A stretch of 64,000 bases of DNA from Draconibacterium orientale. Lineage in GTDB: Bacteria > Bacteroidota > Bacteroidia > Bacteroidales > Prolixibacteraceae. The notes under the pieces are model-generated. The model was not told where the DNA came from, did not search any database, and was given only the letters and a program-made list of their open reading frames with translations. Location of the stretch: assembly GCF_000626635.1 (NCBI RefSeq), contig NZ_CP007451.1, forward strand, positions 4,818,501-4,882,500, in the 5' to 3' direction. Below are positions 17,044 through 26,800 of the stretch, piece after piece (positions within the stretch are counted from its first letter, which is position 1; each line of letters opens with the position of its first letter). A program made the translations under genes and the position numbers.

Positions 17044-17415
17044 TTAACATATACCAGCCGGAGGATGAAAGACCTTAAAAAGATTTTGAAATGAATATTG
17101 GGTAGCAACTTTACCTGCTAAGTTTTCTTTTATAGTACACAATGCAAAATTAATTCCTGAGAGTGGAACACAAAAATCAATATTTTGCTTCTCGGTTTGC
17201 TGCGGAGGAAGTTCCTTTTTCTGCTCATCCTGTTCGTGCATTCGTTTTTCTAACTGGCAACAACCTTTACACGTTGATCCCTCAATGTCCTTTTCAATAC
17301 ACAAATTCTTGGCAATATAATCCTGATTGATTTTAAAGGAGAATAAAATCAAAAGTTCAGAAAACTGAAACATAAAAACAGAACATGTTACTATTAAGGA
17401 AATCAGGTATTTCAC
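17044..17415 (-). CDS. Small Cys-rich protein upstream of the copper receptor, probably metal-related
   Basis: The 123-residue protein has an N-terminal hydrophobic segment (MKYLISLIVTCSVFMFQF), then NLCIEKDIEGSTCKGCCQLEK with four closely placed cysteines (CxnCxxCC), and two more Cys in the C-terminal half (FCVPL, LCTIK) and one at its end. It is similar in style to small Bacteroidota proteins with a Cys-Gly-Lys-Cys segment found next to TonB receptors. A metal-binding or relay role in copper uptake is inferred from the cysteines and the neighbour; no function is established. Its own promoter box lies 21 bases upstream. Confidence 0.7.
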   Translation of the reverse strand: MKYLISLIVTCSVFMFQFSELLILFSFKINQDYIAKNLCIEKDIEGSTCKGCCQLEKRMHEQDEQKKELPPQQTEKQNIDFCVPLSGINFALCTIKENLAGKVATQYSFQNLFKVFHPPAGIC

Positions 17416-17435
17416 GTCTGTCAGTTGATTTTTTT

Positions 17436-17443
17436 CAAAGTTA
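17436..17443 (-). promoter_or_regulatory. Candidate -7 promoter box (TAACTTTG) of the copper-receptor operon
   Basis: On the minus strand TAACTTTG matches TAnnTTTG exactly and lies 20-28 bases upstream of the ATG at 17415. It would drive the Cys-rich gene and the receptor. Confidence 0.55.
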
Positions 17444-17643
17444 CTAATTTAACATCGATCATAATCAAAAGTTCATATCCTTAGAGCGGATAGGCATTTT
17501 TCCCATAATCAATCATCTTTTACCCCATACCTTTTAAGGTTTTTAAACCTGCAAAAACAGCATTCTAAGGCAGCAATTCACCGCTATGTTCAGCATAAAT
17601 ACTATATTTTTACGCCAAGTTTACAAACCTAAAAAAGCAAATA

Positions 17644-18006
17644 ATGGAACACAATCTATGGTATGACAAAGATACTAAAGTTATACACTTGCAATTTACA
17701 CGCGATTACCTAACAACCGACATCCCGGACATCAGAAGCAAGATGAATGAACTTTTTGATGATATACCGTATCGTCAAATGTGTATTCATATCAGCAAAA
17801 CAGCTAAAGTTGAAAATCGCGAAACCCGTGAACAATCCAACCAACTTTTGAAAGAGTTTGAAATATCGCATGTTGCCTTTATCGGAGGTAGCGCCGCCAA
17901 CCGAATGATTGCAAAAGTAATGTTGAAAACCGGGGCACTAAAAATTAAGGGCGATTTTTTTAAAACAGTTGACGAAGGAGTAAATTGGTTAATGAGTAAA
18001 CGATAA
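17644..18006 (+). CDS. SpoIIAA-like (STAS superfamily) protein heading the stressosome cluster
   Basis: The 120-residue protein has the fold pattern of SpoIIAA-like/STAS proteins: an initial strand pair (MEHNLWYDKDTKVIHLQF), a helix (DIPDIRSKMNELFDD), the strand MCIHISKTAKVE, and later VAFIGGSAANRMIAKVML with a closing helix VDEGVNWLMSK. No clear phospho-acceptor Ser/Thr in the RsbS style (DSFIGR) is seen. It starts the plus-strand operon, four bases before the RsbR-like gene. It may be an extra STAS partner of the stressosome; its exact role is unknown. Confidence 0.6.
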   Translation: MEHNLWYDKDTKVIHLQFTRDYLTTDIPDIRSKMNELFDDIPYRQMCIHISKTAKVENRETREQSNQLLKEFEISHVAFIGGSAANRMIAKVMLKTGALKIKGDFFKTVDEGVNWLMSKR

Positions 18007-18009
18007 GTT

Positions 18010-18699
18010 ATGTCAGAAAAAATAGTATTCGAAAAAGCTAAAGAAAGAATTGAGCACATTGAAGATGTATTATCATCGGTTGCTGCCGGAGATCTGGATG
18101 TTAGAATTGAAGCAGAGATTGAAGATGATTTAACCGGAGTAGAAGAAGCAATTAATATTTTAATTGAAGATTTAACCTACGAGTTAAAGCAAAGCAAAAA
18201 AATGCGCGAAGAGCTAGAAGAAAAGCTTTCAAAAATTGAAGATCAGCAAAAAACAATTATACGCCAGCAAGACGACTTACTGGAACTTTCGAGCCCAGTA
18301 TCAAAAGTTTGGGATAACATTCTTATTCTTCCGGTAATTGGGACACTTGACAGCCAGCGTGCACAAATAATGATGGAAAATCTGTTGCAAAAAATCGTTG
18401 ATACCGGCTGTACTATGTCAATACTTGATATTACCGGTGTTCCAACCGTTGATACACAGGTTGCCAATCACTTACTAAAAACTGTAACTTCTGCCCGACT
18501 ACTGGGTGCCGATTGTATAATTTCAGGAATTAGCCCGGCAATTGCACAAACAATTGTTCACCTCGGAATTGACCTTTCGGTTATAAAAACCAAAGCAACA
18601 CTACAAGATGCAATGATTTATGCCATGCGAAAAAACAACCAACTTACCCATGGCAAAATAAAATCAGATCATTTGTCTGAAACCGAAGAAACAGAATAG
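18010..18699 (+). CDS. RsbR-like stressosome protein with a cytoplasmic HAMP-type N-terminus
   Basis: The 229-residue protein has two parts. Residues about 10-57 look like a HAMP unit (VAAGDLDVRIEAEI, DDLTGVEEAINILIEDL), continued by a coiled coil to about residue 92, with no membrane segment. Residues about 95-215 are an RsbR-type STAS domain (ILPVIGTLDSQRAQ, SILDITGVPTVDTQVANHL, SGISPAIAQTIVHLGIDLS). Thr149 (in VDT) and Thr181 (in IAQT) lie at positions that appear to match the phosphorylated threonines of Bacillus RsbR. In known stressosomes RsbR and RsbS build a large shell that holds RsbT. The usual globin-like sensor head is replaced here by HAMP and coiled coil. Confidence 0.85.
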   Translation: MSEKIVFEKAKERIEHIEDVLSSVAAGDLDVRIEAEIEDDLTGVEEAINILIEDLTYELKQSKKMREELEEKLSKIEDQQKTIIRQQDDLLELSSPVSKVWDNILILPVIGTLDSQRAQIMMENLLQKIVDTGCTMSILDITGVPTVDTQVANHLLKTVTSARLLGADCIISGISPAIAQTIVHLGIDLSVIKTKATLQDAMIYAMRKNNQLTHGKIKSDHLSETEETE

Positions 18700-18701
18700 G
18701 T

Positions 18702-19091
18702 ATGAACATTGATTTACACGAAAAGAAAATACCCATAATTAAAATACGCGATTTCCTGATCGTTTCTATCCAGGTAGATATGCACGACAAACTGGCCATT
18801 CAGTTGCAATCGCAAATTCTTGAAGAGATTGAAAAGACTGGTGCCAAAGGAGTACTTATCGATATTTCAGTACTTGAAATGGTCGATTCATTTATTGGGC
18901 GCATGCTATCAGGAATGGCATCAATGGCCGCCATTATGGATGCGGCCGTAGTTATAGTAGGTATGCAACCTTCAGTGGCAATAACCTTAGTAGAGCTTGG
19001 ATTAGAAATGCCCGGTGTTGACACAGCACTAAATATGGAAAAGGGCATAGAAATGCTGGAAGAACGCCTCTCAAATTATAACACTTTATAA
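18702..19091 (+). CDS. RsbS-like stressosome core protein
   Basis: The 129-residue protein is a single STAS domain with the RsbS hallmark: IDISVLEMVDSFIGRML, where Ser63 is the expected site phosphorylated by RsbT. The second block, IVGMQPSVAITLVELGLEM, also fits. RsbS holds RsbT inactive until phosphorylated. It begins three bases after the RsbR-like gene and is followed by the RsbT-like kinase, in the gene order found in Bacillus and in other stressosome loci. Confidence 0.92.
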   Translation: MNIDLHEKKIPIIKIRDFLIVSIQVDMHDKLAIQLQSQILEEIEKTGAKGVLIDISVLEMVDSFIGRMLSGMASMAAIMDAAVVIVGMQPSVAITLVELGLEMPGVDTALNMEKGIEMLEERLSNYNTL

Positions 19092-19097
19092 AAGGCG

Positions 19098-19529
19098 ATG
19101 CCCATGAACGAAATTAGTTTCGACAATAATTGGGAACAACTCGGCAAATATCCAATCGTTACAGAACACGACATTGTAAAAATCAGGCAACTTGTTCGTC
19201 ACCATGCCAAAGAAGCGCGCATGGGAATTGTTGAACAAACACGCATTACGACAGCTGTTTCCGAACTATTTCGGAATATGTTTAATTACGCCGAAGGAGG
19301 TGATGTTTTAATTGAGCGGGGAAACATTGACGGAAAAAATGCGCTGATTGTTACCTGTATCGATCAGGGTCCGGGAATTGAAGATCTTGAACTGGCAATG
19401 AGCGACGGCTATACTTCCGGAATGGGAATGGGATACGGACTTCCCGGAACCAAACGCTTAGTAGATCGTTTTGAAATCCAATCGGAAAAAGATAAAGGCA
19501 CTATTGTAAGGGTTATGAAATGGAGATAG
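19098..19529 (+). CDS. RsbT-like serine kinase (GHKL ATPase)
   Basis: The 143-residue protein is a GHKL-type kinase: N box TAVSELFRNMFNYAEGG, G1 box DQGPGIED, G2 box GMGMGYGLPGTKRLVDRF. In the stressosome RsbT phosphorylates RsbR and RsbS, then leaves to switch on a partner; in Bacillus this is the phosphatase RsbU. No RsbU with its RsbT-binding domain is encoded here, so the partner is probably one of the downstream proteins. The gene overlaps the next by ten bases, which suggests translational coupling. Confidence 0.92.
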   Translation: MPMNEISFDNNWEQLGKYPIVTEHDIVKIRQLVRHHAKEARMGIVEQTRITTAVSELFRNMFNYAEGGDVLIERGNIDGKNALIVTCIDQGPGIEDLELAMSDGYTSGMGMGYGLPGTKRLVDRFEIQSEKDKGTIVRVMKWR

Positions 19530-20581
19530 TTCGCGAACAAATACTAACATTGCAAATTGAGCATGAATCAGACATTGGTATTAGCCGACGCAAATCGGTG
19601 AGTCTGGCAAAACAACTTGGTTTTGACGATGTTAAAACCGGCGAAATTGCAATTATGGTAACCGAACTTGTTACCAACGTTTTAAAACACGGCGGAAGAA
19701 AAGGCAAGATTTTGGTTTGCGAATTAAAAACCGATGAAGGACAAAAAGCAATTGAAGTTTGGTGTTGCGACTCCGGCCCCGGAATACCCGACATTGAAAA
19801 AGCGATAAAAGACGGTTTTTCAAATAAAATCTCGTTAGGTATTGGATTGGGCTCCATTCGTCGTTTTTCCGATGTGTTTGAGATTAACCCGGAACACACT
19901 CCTTTTGTAAACGACAATGCGCTTCACGGACTCGAAACCTATAAAACATGCATAAGAACCCTAAAATGGGTACCCAATAAAAAATGGATTGGCACAAACC
20001 GATCGATAAGTATTGGTGCTGCATCGCGTGGTAAACCCGGAGAAAATCTAAATGGCGACTGTTATGTGATCAATCATATTTCTCCAACTAAAACGATTGC
20101 TGCCGTGATGGATGGTTTGGGGCATGGCAAAGAAGCGCATTTAGCTTCGCAACTGGCTCGGGAGCAAATTATTCTGAAAGCGAACCAACCGGTTGACCTT
20201 TTATTGCAACACATGAATGCCGGAACACGCGGAACACGAGGTTTAGTTGCTTCAATTGTGTCAATCGATACCGAGAAAAACAAATTACAATTTAGTGGAA
20301 TAGGAAATATCGAAAGTTTTATCGTTAGCTCAAACGTAAAAAAGAACCTGTTATCATACGGTGGAATAATTGGGCACAATATGCGAACACCTCGTGTGTT
20401 TGAGTATAGTTTTGAGCCCGGCGATTATATCTGCCTGTCATCCGACGGAATTACTTCGCGTTGGCGACACGAAGACTTTAACTGGAAAGATCATCCGCAA
20501 AGCATAGCCGAAAATTTAATAACGAATTACGCACGAAACAATGACGACGCTACCATTCTTATCATCCGCTACGATACATAA
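19520..20581 (+). CDS. GHKL ATPase fused to an RsbX/SpoIIE-type phosphatase
   Basis: The 353-residue protein joins two domains. Residues about 1-150 are a second RsbT-like ATPase ([39 protein letters not shown]). Residues about 160-353 are a PP2C-type phosphatase of the RsbX/SpoIIE group, with the metal-binding [27 protein letters not shown] and [10 protein letters not shown], ending in [10 protein letters not shown]. RsbX resets the stressosome by removing phosphate from RsbR and RsbS. The fusion puts a kinase-like domain and its opposing phosphatase in one chain. Catalytic aspartates look intact. Confidence 0.85.
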   Translation: MEIVREQILTLQIEHESDIGISRRKSVSLAKQLGFDDVKTGEIAIMVTELVTNVLKHGGRKGKILVCELKTDEGQKAIEVWCCDSGPGIPDIEKAIKDGFSNKISLGIGLGSIRRFSDVFEINPEHTPFVNDNALHGLETYKTCIRTLKWVPNKKWIGTNRSISIGAASRGKPGENLNGDCYVINHISPTKTIAAVMDGLGHGKEAHLASQLAREQIILKANQPVDLLLQHMNAGTRGTRGLVASIVSIDTEKNKLQFSGIGNIESFIVSSNVKKNLLSYGGIIGHNMRTPRVFEYSFEPGDYICLSSDGITSRWRHEDFNWKDHPQSIAENLITNYARNNDDATILIIRYDT

Positions 20582-22742
20582 CGTGGGTACGCTTGTGGTT
20601 CAGTTCGAGTCTGACGTTGTTCGGGCAAGAAATCTGGCATCGCTTTTGGCACAAGAAACCAAATTCGATAAAACCACTTGCATTAGAATTGGTACGGCCG
20701 TATCAGAACTTAGCCGAAACATTATAGAGCATGCCGGACAAGGAACGATTGAATTTATGCTTGCTGAACGCAAAAGCCAAAGCACAGGTATCGTTATTGT
20801 TTTTAAAGATAAAGGGAAAGGAATAAATGATCTGAACCTCATTCAATCGGGAAATTTTCAATCGAAAACCGGTATGGGCGTGGGTTTAAGCGGCTCGCAG
20901 CGTTTAATGGATGAGTTTGATATTAAAACCGGCCCCGAAACCGGAACCATAATTACAACCGCAAAATGGCTTCCAAAATTTTCGCGACAAATTGAAGGCA
21001 AACGAATAGAAAAAATAAAAGAGGCTTTTGAGAAAACGATAGAAAATGGCGATTCGAGCATGGTCGACACCATTAATTCTCAAAACAACGAACTGGTTTT
21101 TCTGTTGCGAAAACTGCAGGAACGTAACGACGAAATTGAAACCATGAACCAGGAACTGGAGGAAACAAACAAAGGTGTTGTTGCTCTTAACCGCGAACTG
21201 GAAGACAAAGCCATTGCCATCGAAAAAGCCAAACAGGAAGCCATTCAGGCCAACCGTGCAAAAAGTGAGTTTTTGGCAAATATGAGTCACGAAATCAGGA
21301 CGCCGATGAATGCCATTCTTGGTTTTGCCGAAATTATAGAATCAAAAATTGAAGACGATGCTTTAAAACAATATGCCTCGGCCATTTCTTCAAGCGGCTC
21401 TGCCCTGCTCAGCATTATTAACGACATTCTCGATTTATCAAAAATTGAAGCCGGTAAAACGGAACTAAACTACCATGCTGTCAAACTTCAATCGTTACTA
21501 AACGAGGTAGCCCAAATTTTCAAACACAAAGCCGATGAAAAGCAAATTGAATTTATAATCGAAGTTCAGGAAGCCGTTCCTTCGGCAATAATTATTGACG
21601 ATGTGCGCTTGCGGCAAATTCTGATAAACCTCGTTGGAAATGCCATAAAATTCACTGAGAGCGGATTTGTAAAGCTAAAAGTAAATCAGGAAAACAATAC
21701 CGATAATCAAGAGAAACAAAATCTACATTTTATGGTGCAGGATACCGGAATTGGTATCGACAAAAACCAGCAGCAGTTGATATTTGGCGCTTTTGAACAG
21801 CAAAAAAATCAGAATATTAACAAATACGGCGGAACCGGTCTTGGTTTAACCATTACCAAGCGCCTGGTTGATATGATGAACGGGAAAATATGGGTTGAAA
21901 GTGAGGCTGATAAAGGAAGTATTTTTCATGTTGTGTTGAACGATGTTGAAATTGGAAATATTGATCATGCAAAAGAAGAACATAAACCGGTAAATAATTC
22001 GTTTCAGTTTGAGCCTGCAACAATATTGCTTGTTGATGATATTTCGACAAACCGTAAACTGGTAAAAACGTTCCTCAAAGGTTTTGACTTTCGAGTAAAC
22101 TGTGCCCGAAACGGAAAAGAAGCACTGGATGCAGTAAAAGAAATAATGCCCGATGTTATTTTAATGGACATAAAAATGCCGGTAATGGATGGGTTTGCAG
22201 CCACCGAAATTTTAAAAAGTAATAAAGAATTTAAACATATTCCCATCATTGCATTTACTGCATCGGCATTAAAAGAAGAAATTGAAGAAATACGGAAATC
22301 CAGTTTTGATGGTTACCTTCAAAAACCATTTACACGAAAAAAAATTATAGCCGAACTTGCAAAAGTACTTAAGCATAATAGCAGCGAAAAAGACAAAGAC
22401 AATGTAGTAATGCCATCAACTCAGCCCAATCAAACCGATGAAAATATAACCACCTACTCGGAAGAATTTTTAGATATCCTGAATAATCAGCTCTACAAGC
22501 AGTGGGCAACAGTAAAGGATACATTTATATTGGGCGAGATAAATGATTTTGCTAAAAATTGCGTTAATCAAGGTGAAGAATATAATGCCAAACAATTAAT
22601 TGGCTGGGGGTTAAAAATTCAAAAACAAATTGTAAATTTAGACATGGAACACTTGCCAGTTACCATTAAAGATTTTGAAAATATATGGCAAATGTTTAAT
22701 GCAAAAAATAAAGAATCTGGAACATACAATGATGCAAAATAA
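20541..22742 (+). CDS. Hybrid histidine kinase with an N-terminal RsbT-like domain and a C-terminal receiver
   Basis: The 733-residue protein has, in order, a third RsbT-like GHKL domain (about 15-145; [31 protein letters not shown]), a coiled coil (about 150-240), HisKA with His250 ([16 protein letters not shown]), a kinase ATPase domain (about 355-470; [25 protein letters not shown]), and a receiver (about 493-612) with Asp543 ([11 protein letters not shown]). A helical tail of about 75 residues follows that resembles the tail of the H-NOX-linked kinase at 23850-27215. The ATG at 20541 overlaps the previous gene by 41 bases; a GTG at 20583 is an alternative. It could be the target switched by the stressosome. 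No DNA-binding output is present. Confidence 0.9.
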   Translation: MTTLPFLSSATIHNVGTLVVQFESDVVRARNLASLLAQETKFDKTTCIRIGTAVSELSRNIIEHAGQGTIEFMLAERKSQSTGIVIVFKDKGKGINDLNLIQSGNFQSKTGMGVGLSGSQRLMDEFDIKTGPETGTIITTAKWLPKFSRQIEGKRIEKIKEAFEKTIENGDSSMVDTINSQNNELVFLLRKLQERNDEIETMNQELEETNKGVVALNRELEDKAIAIEKAKQEAIQANRAKSEFLANMSHEIRTPMNAILGFAEIIESKIEDDALKQYASAISSSGSALLSIINDILDLSKIEAGKTELNYHAVKLQSLLNEVAQIFKHKADEKQIEFIIEVQEAVPSAIIIDDVRLRQILINLVGNAIKFTESGFVKLKVNQENNTDNQEKQNLHFMVQDTGIGIDKNQQQLIFGAFEQQKNQNINKYGGTGLGLTITKRLVDMMNGKIWVESEADKGSIFHVVLNDVEIGNIDHAKEEHKPVNNSFQFEPATILLVDDISTNRKLVKTFLKGFDFRVNCARNGKEALDAVKEIMPDVILMDIKMPVMDGFAATEILKSNKEFKHIPIIAFTASALKEEIEEIRKSSFDGYLQKPFTRKKIIAELAKVLKHNSSEKDKDNVVMPSTQPNQTDENITTYSEEFLDILNNQLYKQWATVKDTFILGEINDFAKNCVNQGEEYNAKQLIGWGLKIQKQIVNLDMEHLPVTIKDFENIWQMFNAKNKESGTYNDAK

Positions 22743-23835
22743 GAAACCGGTAATACTTATTGTAGATGATGTGCCTAAAAACATTCAGGTACTGGGAACC
22801 TTACTGGCAAAATTTAAATGTGAGTTGGCGGTTGCTATGAACGGCCAGCAAGCCCTGGATACCGTCGAAAAAGTAAAACCCGATTTAATTCTGCTGGATG
22901 TAATGATGCCAATAATGGATGGGCACGAAACCTGCAGAAGATTAAAAAGTAACGAAGCAACTAAAGATATTCCGGTAATATTTCTATCAGCCAAAACCGA
23001 GACTGAGGATATTGTTGAAGGCTTTAAGCTTGGCGCTGTTGATTACGTTACCAAACCTTTTATCGGAAAAGAGTTGGCTGCCCGCGTAAAAACGCACCTC
23101 ACGCTACGCCAAACACAGCAAACGTTAAGCGAAGAGGTACATTCAAAGAATAAGTTCTTCTCCATTATGTCGCACGATTTGCGTGGGGCTTTTGGCATAA
23201 TTACCAATTTTGTTCAGCTTATTCAGGAAGGAGGCGATTTTCTTACCAACGAGGAAAAAGAGGAATTGCTAAACGATATTCAAACCACCTCGGCAAATAC
23301 TTTAGATCTTCTTGAGAATTTGTTAAAATGGGCACGATCACAAACCGGAGCAATTAAATTTTCGCCCGAGAAATTAATGCTAGGCTGTATTTTTGACGAG
23401 ATAAACAGAAATCACACCAATATTGCACAAGCCAAAGAAATTAAAATTTCATCCGCATTAAAAGAAGATGTTGAAGTTTACGGCGACAGGAATATGGTTC
23501 TTTTAATACTTCGCAACCTGGTTTCGAATGCAATAAAGTTTACACCGAAAGGCGGACAAATAACCATTGCAGCAGAAAAAACTAACGATGAAGTTAAGAT
23601 TTCTGTAAAAGACACCGGAATTGGAATTGAAGCGGATAAATTAAACCAGCTGTTTTCAATCGATTCGAAAACAACATCAACCGGTACGGCCAACGAGCAA
23701 GGTCATGGTTTGGGACTTGTTTTATGCAAAGAATTTGTAAAAATAAATAAGGGAGAAATTGGTTTAGAAAGCACACCGAGCCAAGGTACTACTGTCTGGT
23801 TTACACTACCAACTCAGCCACTCGAAAACTCTTGA
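22729..23835 (+). CDS. Response-regulator/histidine-kinase protein (REC-HisKA-HATPase)
   Basis: Starting at the ATG at 22729 (or 22732), overlapping the previous stop, gives about 368 residues. A longer frame from 22675 adds 18 residues that do not look natural. A receiver comes first ([10 protein letters not shown], Asp57 in [11 protein letters not shown], Lys in YVTKPF), then HisKA with His149 ([13 protein letters not shown]) and a GHKL ATPase ([31 protein letters not shown]). No membrane or sensory domain is present, so it probably takes phosphate from another kinase and in turn controls its own kinase half. A protein with the same architecture is encoded at 30514-31623. Confidence 0.9.
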   Translation: MMQNKKPVILIVDDVPKNIQVLGTLLAKFKCELAVAMNGQQALDTVEKVKPDLILLDVMMPIMDGHETCRRLKSNEATKDIPVIFLSAKTETEDIVEGFKLGAVDYVTKPFIGKELAARVKTHLTLRQTQQTLSEEVHSKNKFFSIMSHDLRGAFGIITNFVQLIQEGGDFLTNEEKEELLNDIQTTSANTLDLLENLLKWARSQTGAIKFSPEKLMLGCIFDEINRNHTNIAQAKEIKISSALKEDVEVYGDRNMVLLILRNLVSNAIKFTPKGGQITIAAEKTNDEVKISVKDTGIGIEADKLNQLFSIDSKTTSTGTANEQGHGLGLVLCKEFVKINKGEIGLESTPSQGTTVWFTLPTQPLENS

Positions 23836-23849
23836 TTTTATATTGGGTT

Positions 23850-26800
23850 TTACTTCGTAATTTGTTTGAGATAATCGATCAAATCAGGAAATCCCGAAAG
23901 CTTACGGTCGATCAACTCAATATCAAACGATTGTAAACCCAAGTCAAGCTCGGTGCAATAGCGCGATAACGGAGCACACATTTTTAACTGTGCCAGTTCT
24001 TTCAACTTGTTTTTAAACTCTTCTATTTCGTAAATAACCAAGCTGCCTTTTAGTTTTTGCCAAATCGGCATAAAGTCCGTTTCCAGCGCCTCAATTGTTT
24101 CGGGTAATCGTTTTAAACAATCTGCAGAGAACTCTTCATTATCTTCTTCATTATTTTCAACGCTTTTTGTTTGATATTCAAATTTATCGGGTAAGAACTT
24201 CAATAGCAGCGCTTCCAAATCCTTTTTAAATACCGGTTTTTGCAGAAAATCATCAAAGAATAATTCAATTAAATCATTTCTCGATTTTAGCGTTGAAGCC
24301 GAGAAAGCAACAATAGGAATATCTTTTAAACTGTTATCATTCTTAATCATTCGGGTAACCTCAAAACCATCAATTCCGGGCATTCTAATATCCATAAAAA
24401 TTAAATCCGGTTTTACCGTATTTAATTTTGCCAGCGCCTCCGATCCATCAAAAGCCTCAACATATTCGACATCCTTCGAATTTATAAGTGCCTTTATAAC
24501 CTCAATATTATAGCCAATATCGTCAACAACCATAATTGTACACGGCCCCAGTTTGGCATTCATATTTTCGGTCTCCTGGTGCAAATGTTTGTTTGCACTA
24601 CTAAAGTGATCTATTTTTACCCCGTTTAATGTTACGGTAATAGTTGTTCCTTTTCCCTTCTGGCTTTTTAGCGAAATTGTTCCTCCTAAGCGTTTTATTA
24701 AACCATCAACAATAGCCAGTCCTAAACCTGTTCCTTCGTATTTCCGGGTACTTTGCCCATCAAGCTGTGCAAAGGATGTAAAAATTTTCTGTTGCTTTTC
24801 TTCATCAATTCCAATTCCGGTGTCTTCAACAGTTATCATTAAATCAACCTCGTCTTCCTTTTCGGTTTCAGAGGCAAAAGCAAAGATGTGTATATAGCCT
24901 TTATCGGTAAATTTAACTGCATTCGACACCAAATTGAAAATTACCTGGTACAAACGAAGTTCGTCCATTAAAATATATTCCGGCACCGAACTTTCGGTGG
25001 TAACTTTAAAATTGAGGCCTTTTTTAACCACCTCACTTTCAAAAGCCATTTTAATGTCGGTAACAATTTCGGTATATTTCATCGGGCTGTATTCAACATC
25101 TATTTTCCCCGATTCGATTTTTGACAAGTCAAGAATATCATTAATGACATTTAATAAATGTCTACCACTATTTATTATCGATGACAAATAACCTTTGTGC
25201 AGGTTGGTGTTTGTGTTTTCGTACAACCATTGGCTGAATCCTAAAATGGCATTTAATGGTGTGCGTATTTCGTGCGACACATTGGCCAAAAACTCCGATT
25301 TAAGAACCGATGCCTCTTCTGCCAGGTTTTTCGCCTCTTCCAGCTCTTTTTCGTTTTGCTTAATAATACTAACATCCCTGATGATCATTAAAACCTCAGT
25401 ATCGTTAAGCTTTACCAGGCGCGCCTCGTAATGTTCTTTTTCATCCCAATTCAGGTTTGCAAATTCAACCTGGTGTTCATTGTTTTTGAGGCACTCATTA
25501 ATGGCATCGTGAAATAAACCTGAAAGTTTTTTATTGAAAGCCAACTCAATCGTCTTACTATCTTTATTTTTTATCAGGTTTGATAAATTGGAATGAGCCG
25601 CCGATTTTAAGGCCAGAATTTCCCCTTTGTTGTTAACATGCAGAATTACATCGGGAATGGATTCAATTATTATCCGATTTTCTTTTTCACTCTCAATCAA
25701 CTCATTCTGTACCCGCTGACGAATAAAATTATGAGATAGCAGGTTAGAGATGGTACGAAGTAATTCGATCTCTGATTGTCGCCATTTACGTTTTTTCGCA
25801 CATTCATCAAAGCCGATAAACCCAATTCGTTTATTCCGACCAATTAACGGTAATACCAAAATCGATTTAATTTCCTGAGGTTCGAGAATATCAATTAAGT
25901 CCTGCGGCAAATCAGTAATATTCTCCGAAAAAACCATTCCTTTTTCATCCAGTAATTTTTCCCAGGATGGTATTACGCTGTATGGTAACTCTTGCAATTC
26001 ATCCATCTGTGGTTCAATTCCGGTGTTACACCATTCGTATGTGTTACTGGTAGTTAAATCAGTAGCACTGTCTTCAAAAATATAAACACGACTTACATCA
26101 AGGTGTTGGCCAATTAGCTTTAATGCATCATCGGTTTTTTTCTCAAAATCGGTTAATGTGTTATAACTTACTGATATTTGCGAGAGCAAAACCTGTTGTT
26201 CCAGGTTGTGGGCAATCTCCAGTTCGTGCTTTTTCCTTATGCTAATATCAAACATTACTCCGCGCAGCCCAACTACCTCTCCTTGTTCATAAACCGGCGT
26301 TGTATTCACAATCACGGAAATAGGTTCTCCATTCTTTCGTTCTACTACATATTCTGAGGTAGTAGACTCTCCGCCTTCATAAATCTTTCGAATATTTTCG
26401 CGCACCTTTTTACGATGTTCCGACGGAAATATTTTAAGAATATTAAAGTTGTTGTTAAATACCTCTTCCTTTGTGTAACCAAATTTTTCAATGGCAAACT
26501 GGTTGGCATAAGTTATAACACCGTTTTTGTCCAGTTCGCAAATCATTTCGGGCAAGGCTTCGGTGAGTTCCCGGTAACGTTTTTCGCTTTTCTCTAACTT
26601 GTCTTGTCCCAGTTTTTGGTGTGTTATGTCGTGGGCAACAACTATAATTTCGGTAAACCTGCACTTTTTTTCCGATTCCAGTTCGAATCCCGGCTCGGCA
26701 AGTGCCTGCTGTTTTATGGGGCAAAACTGACAGTTTTCGCTGGCAAATTGTACGTTAAGTCGTAACCATATTTTTGTTCCACGGGCCGAAAGTACCGAGA

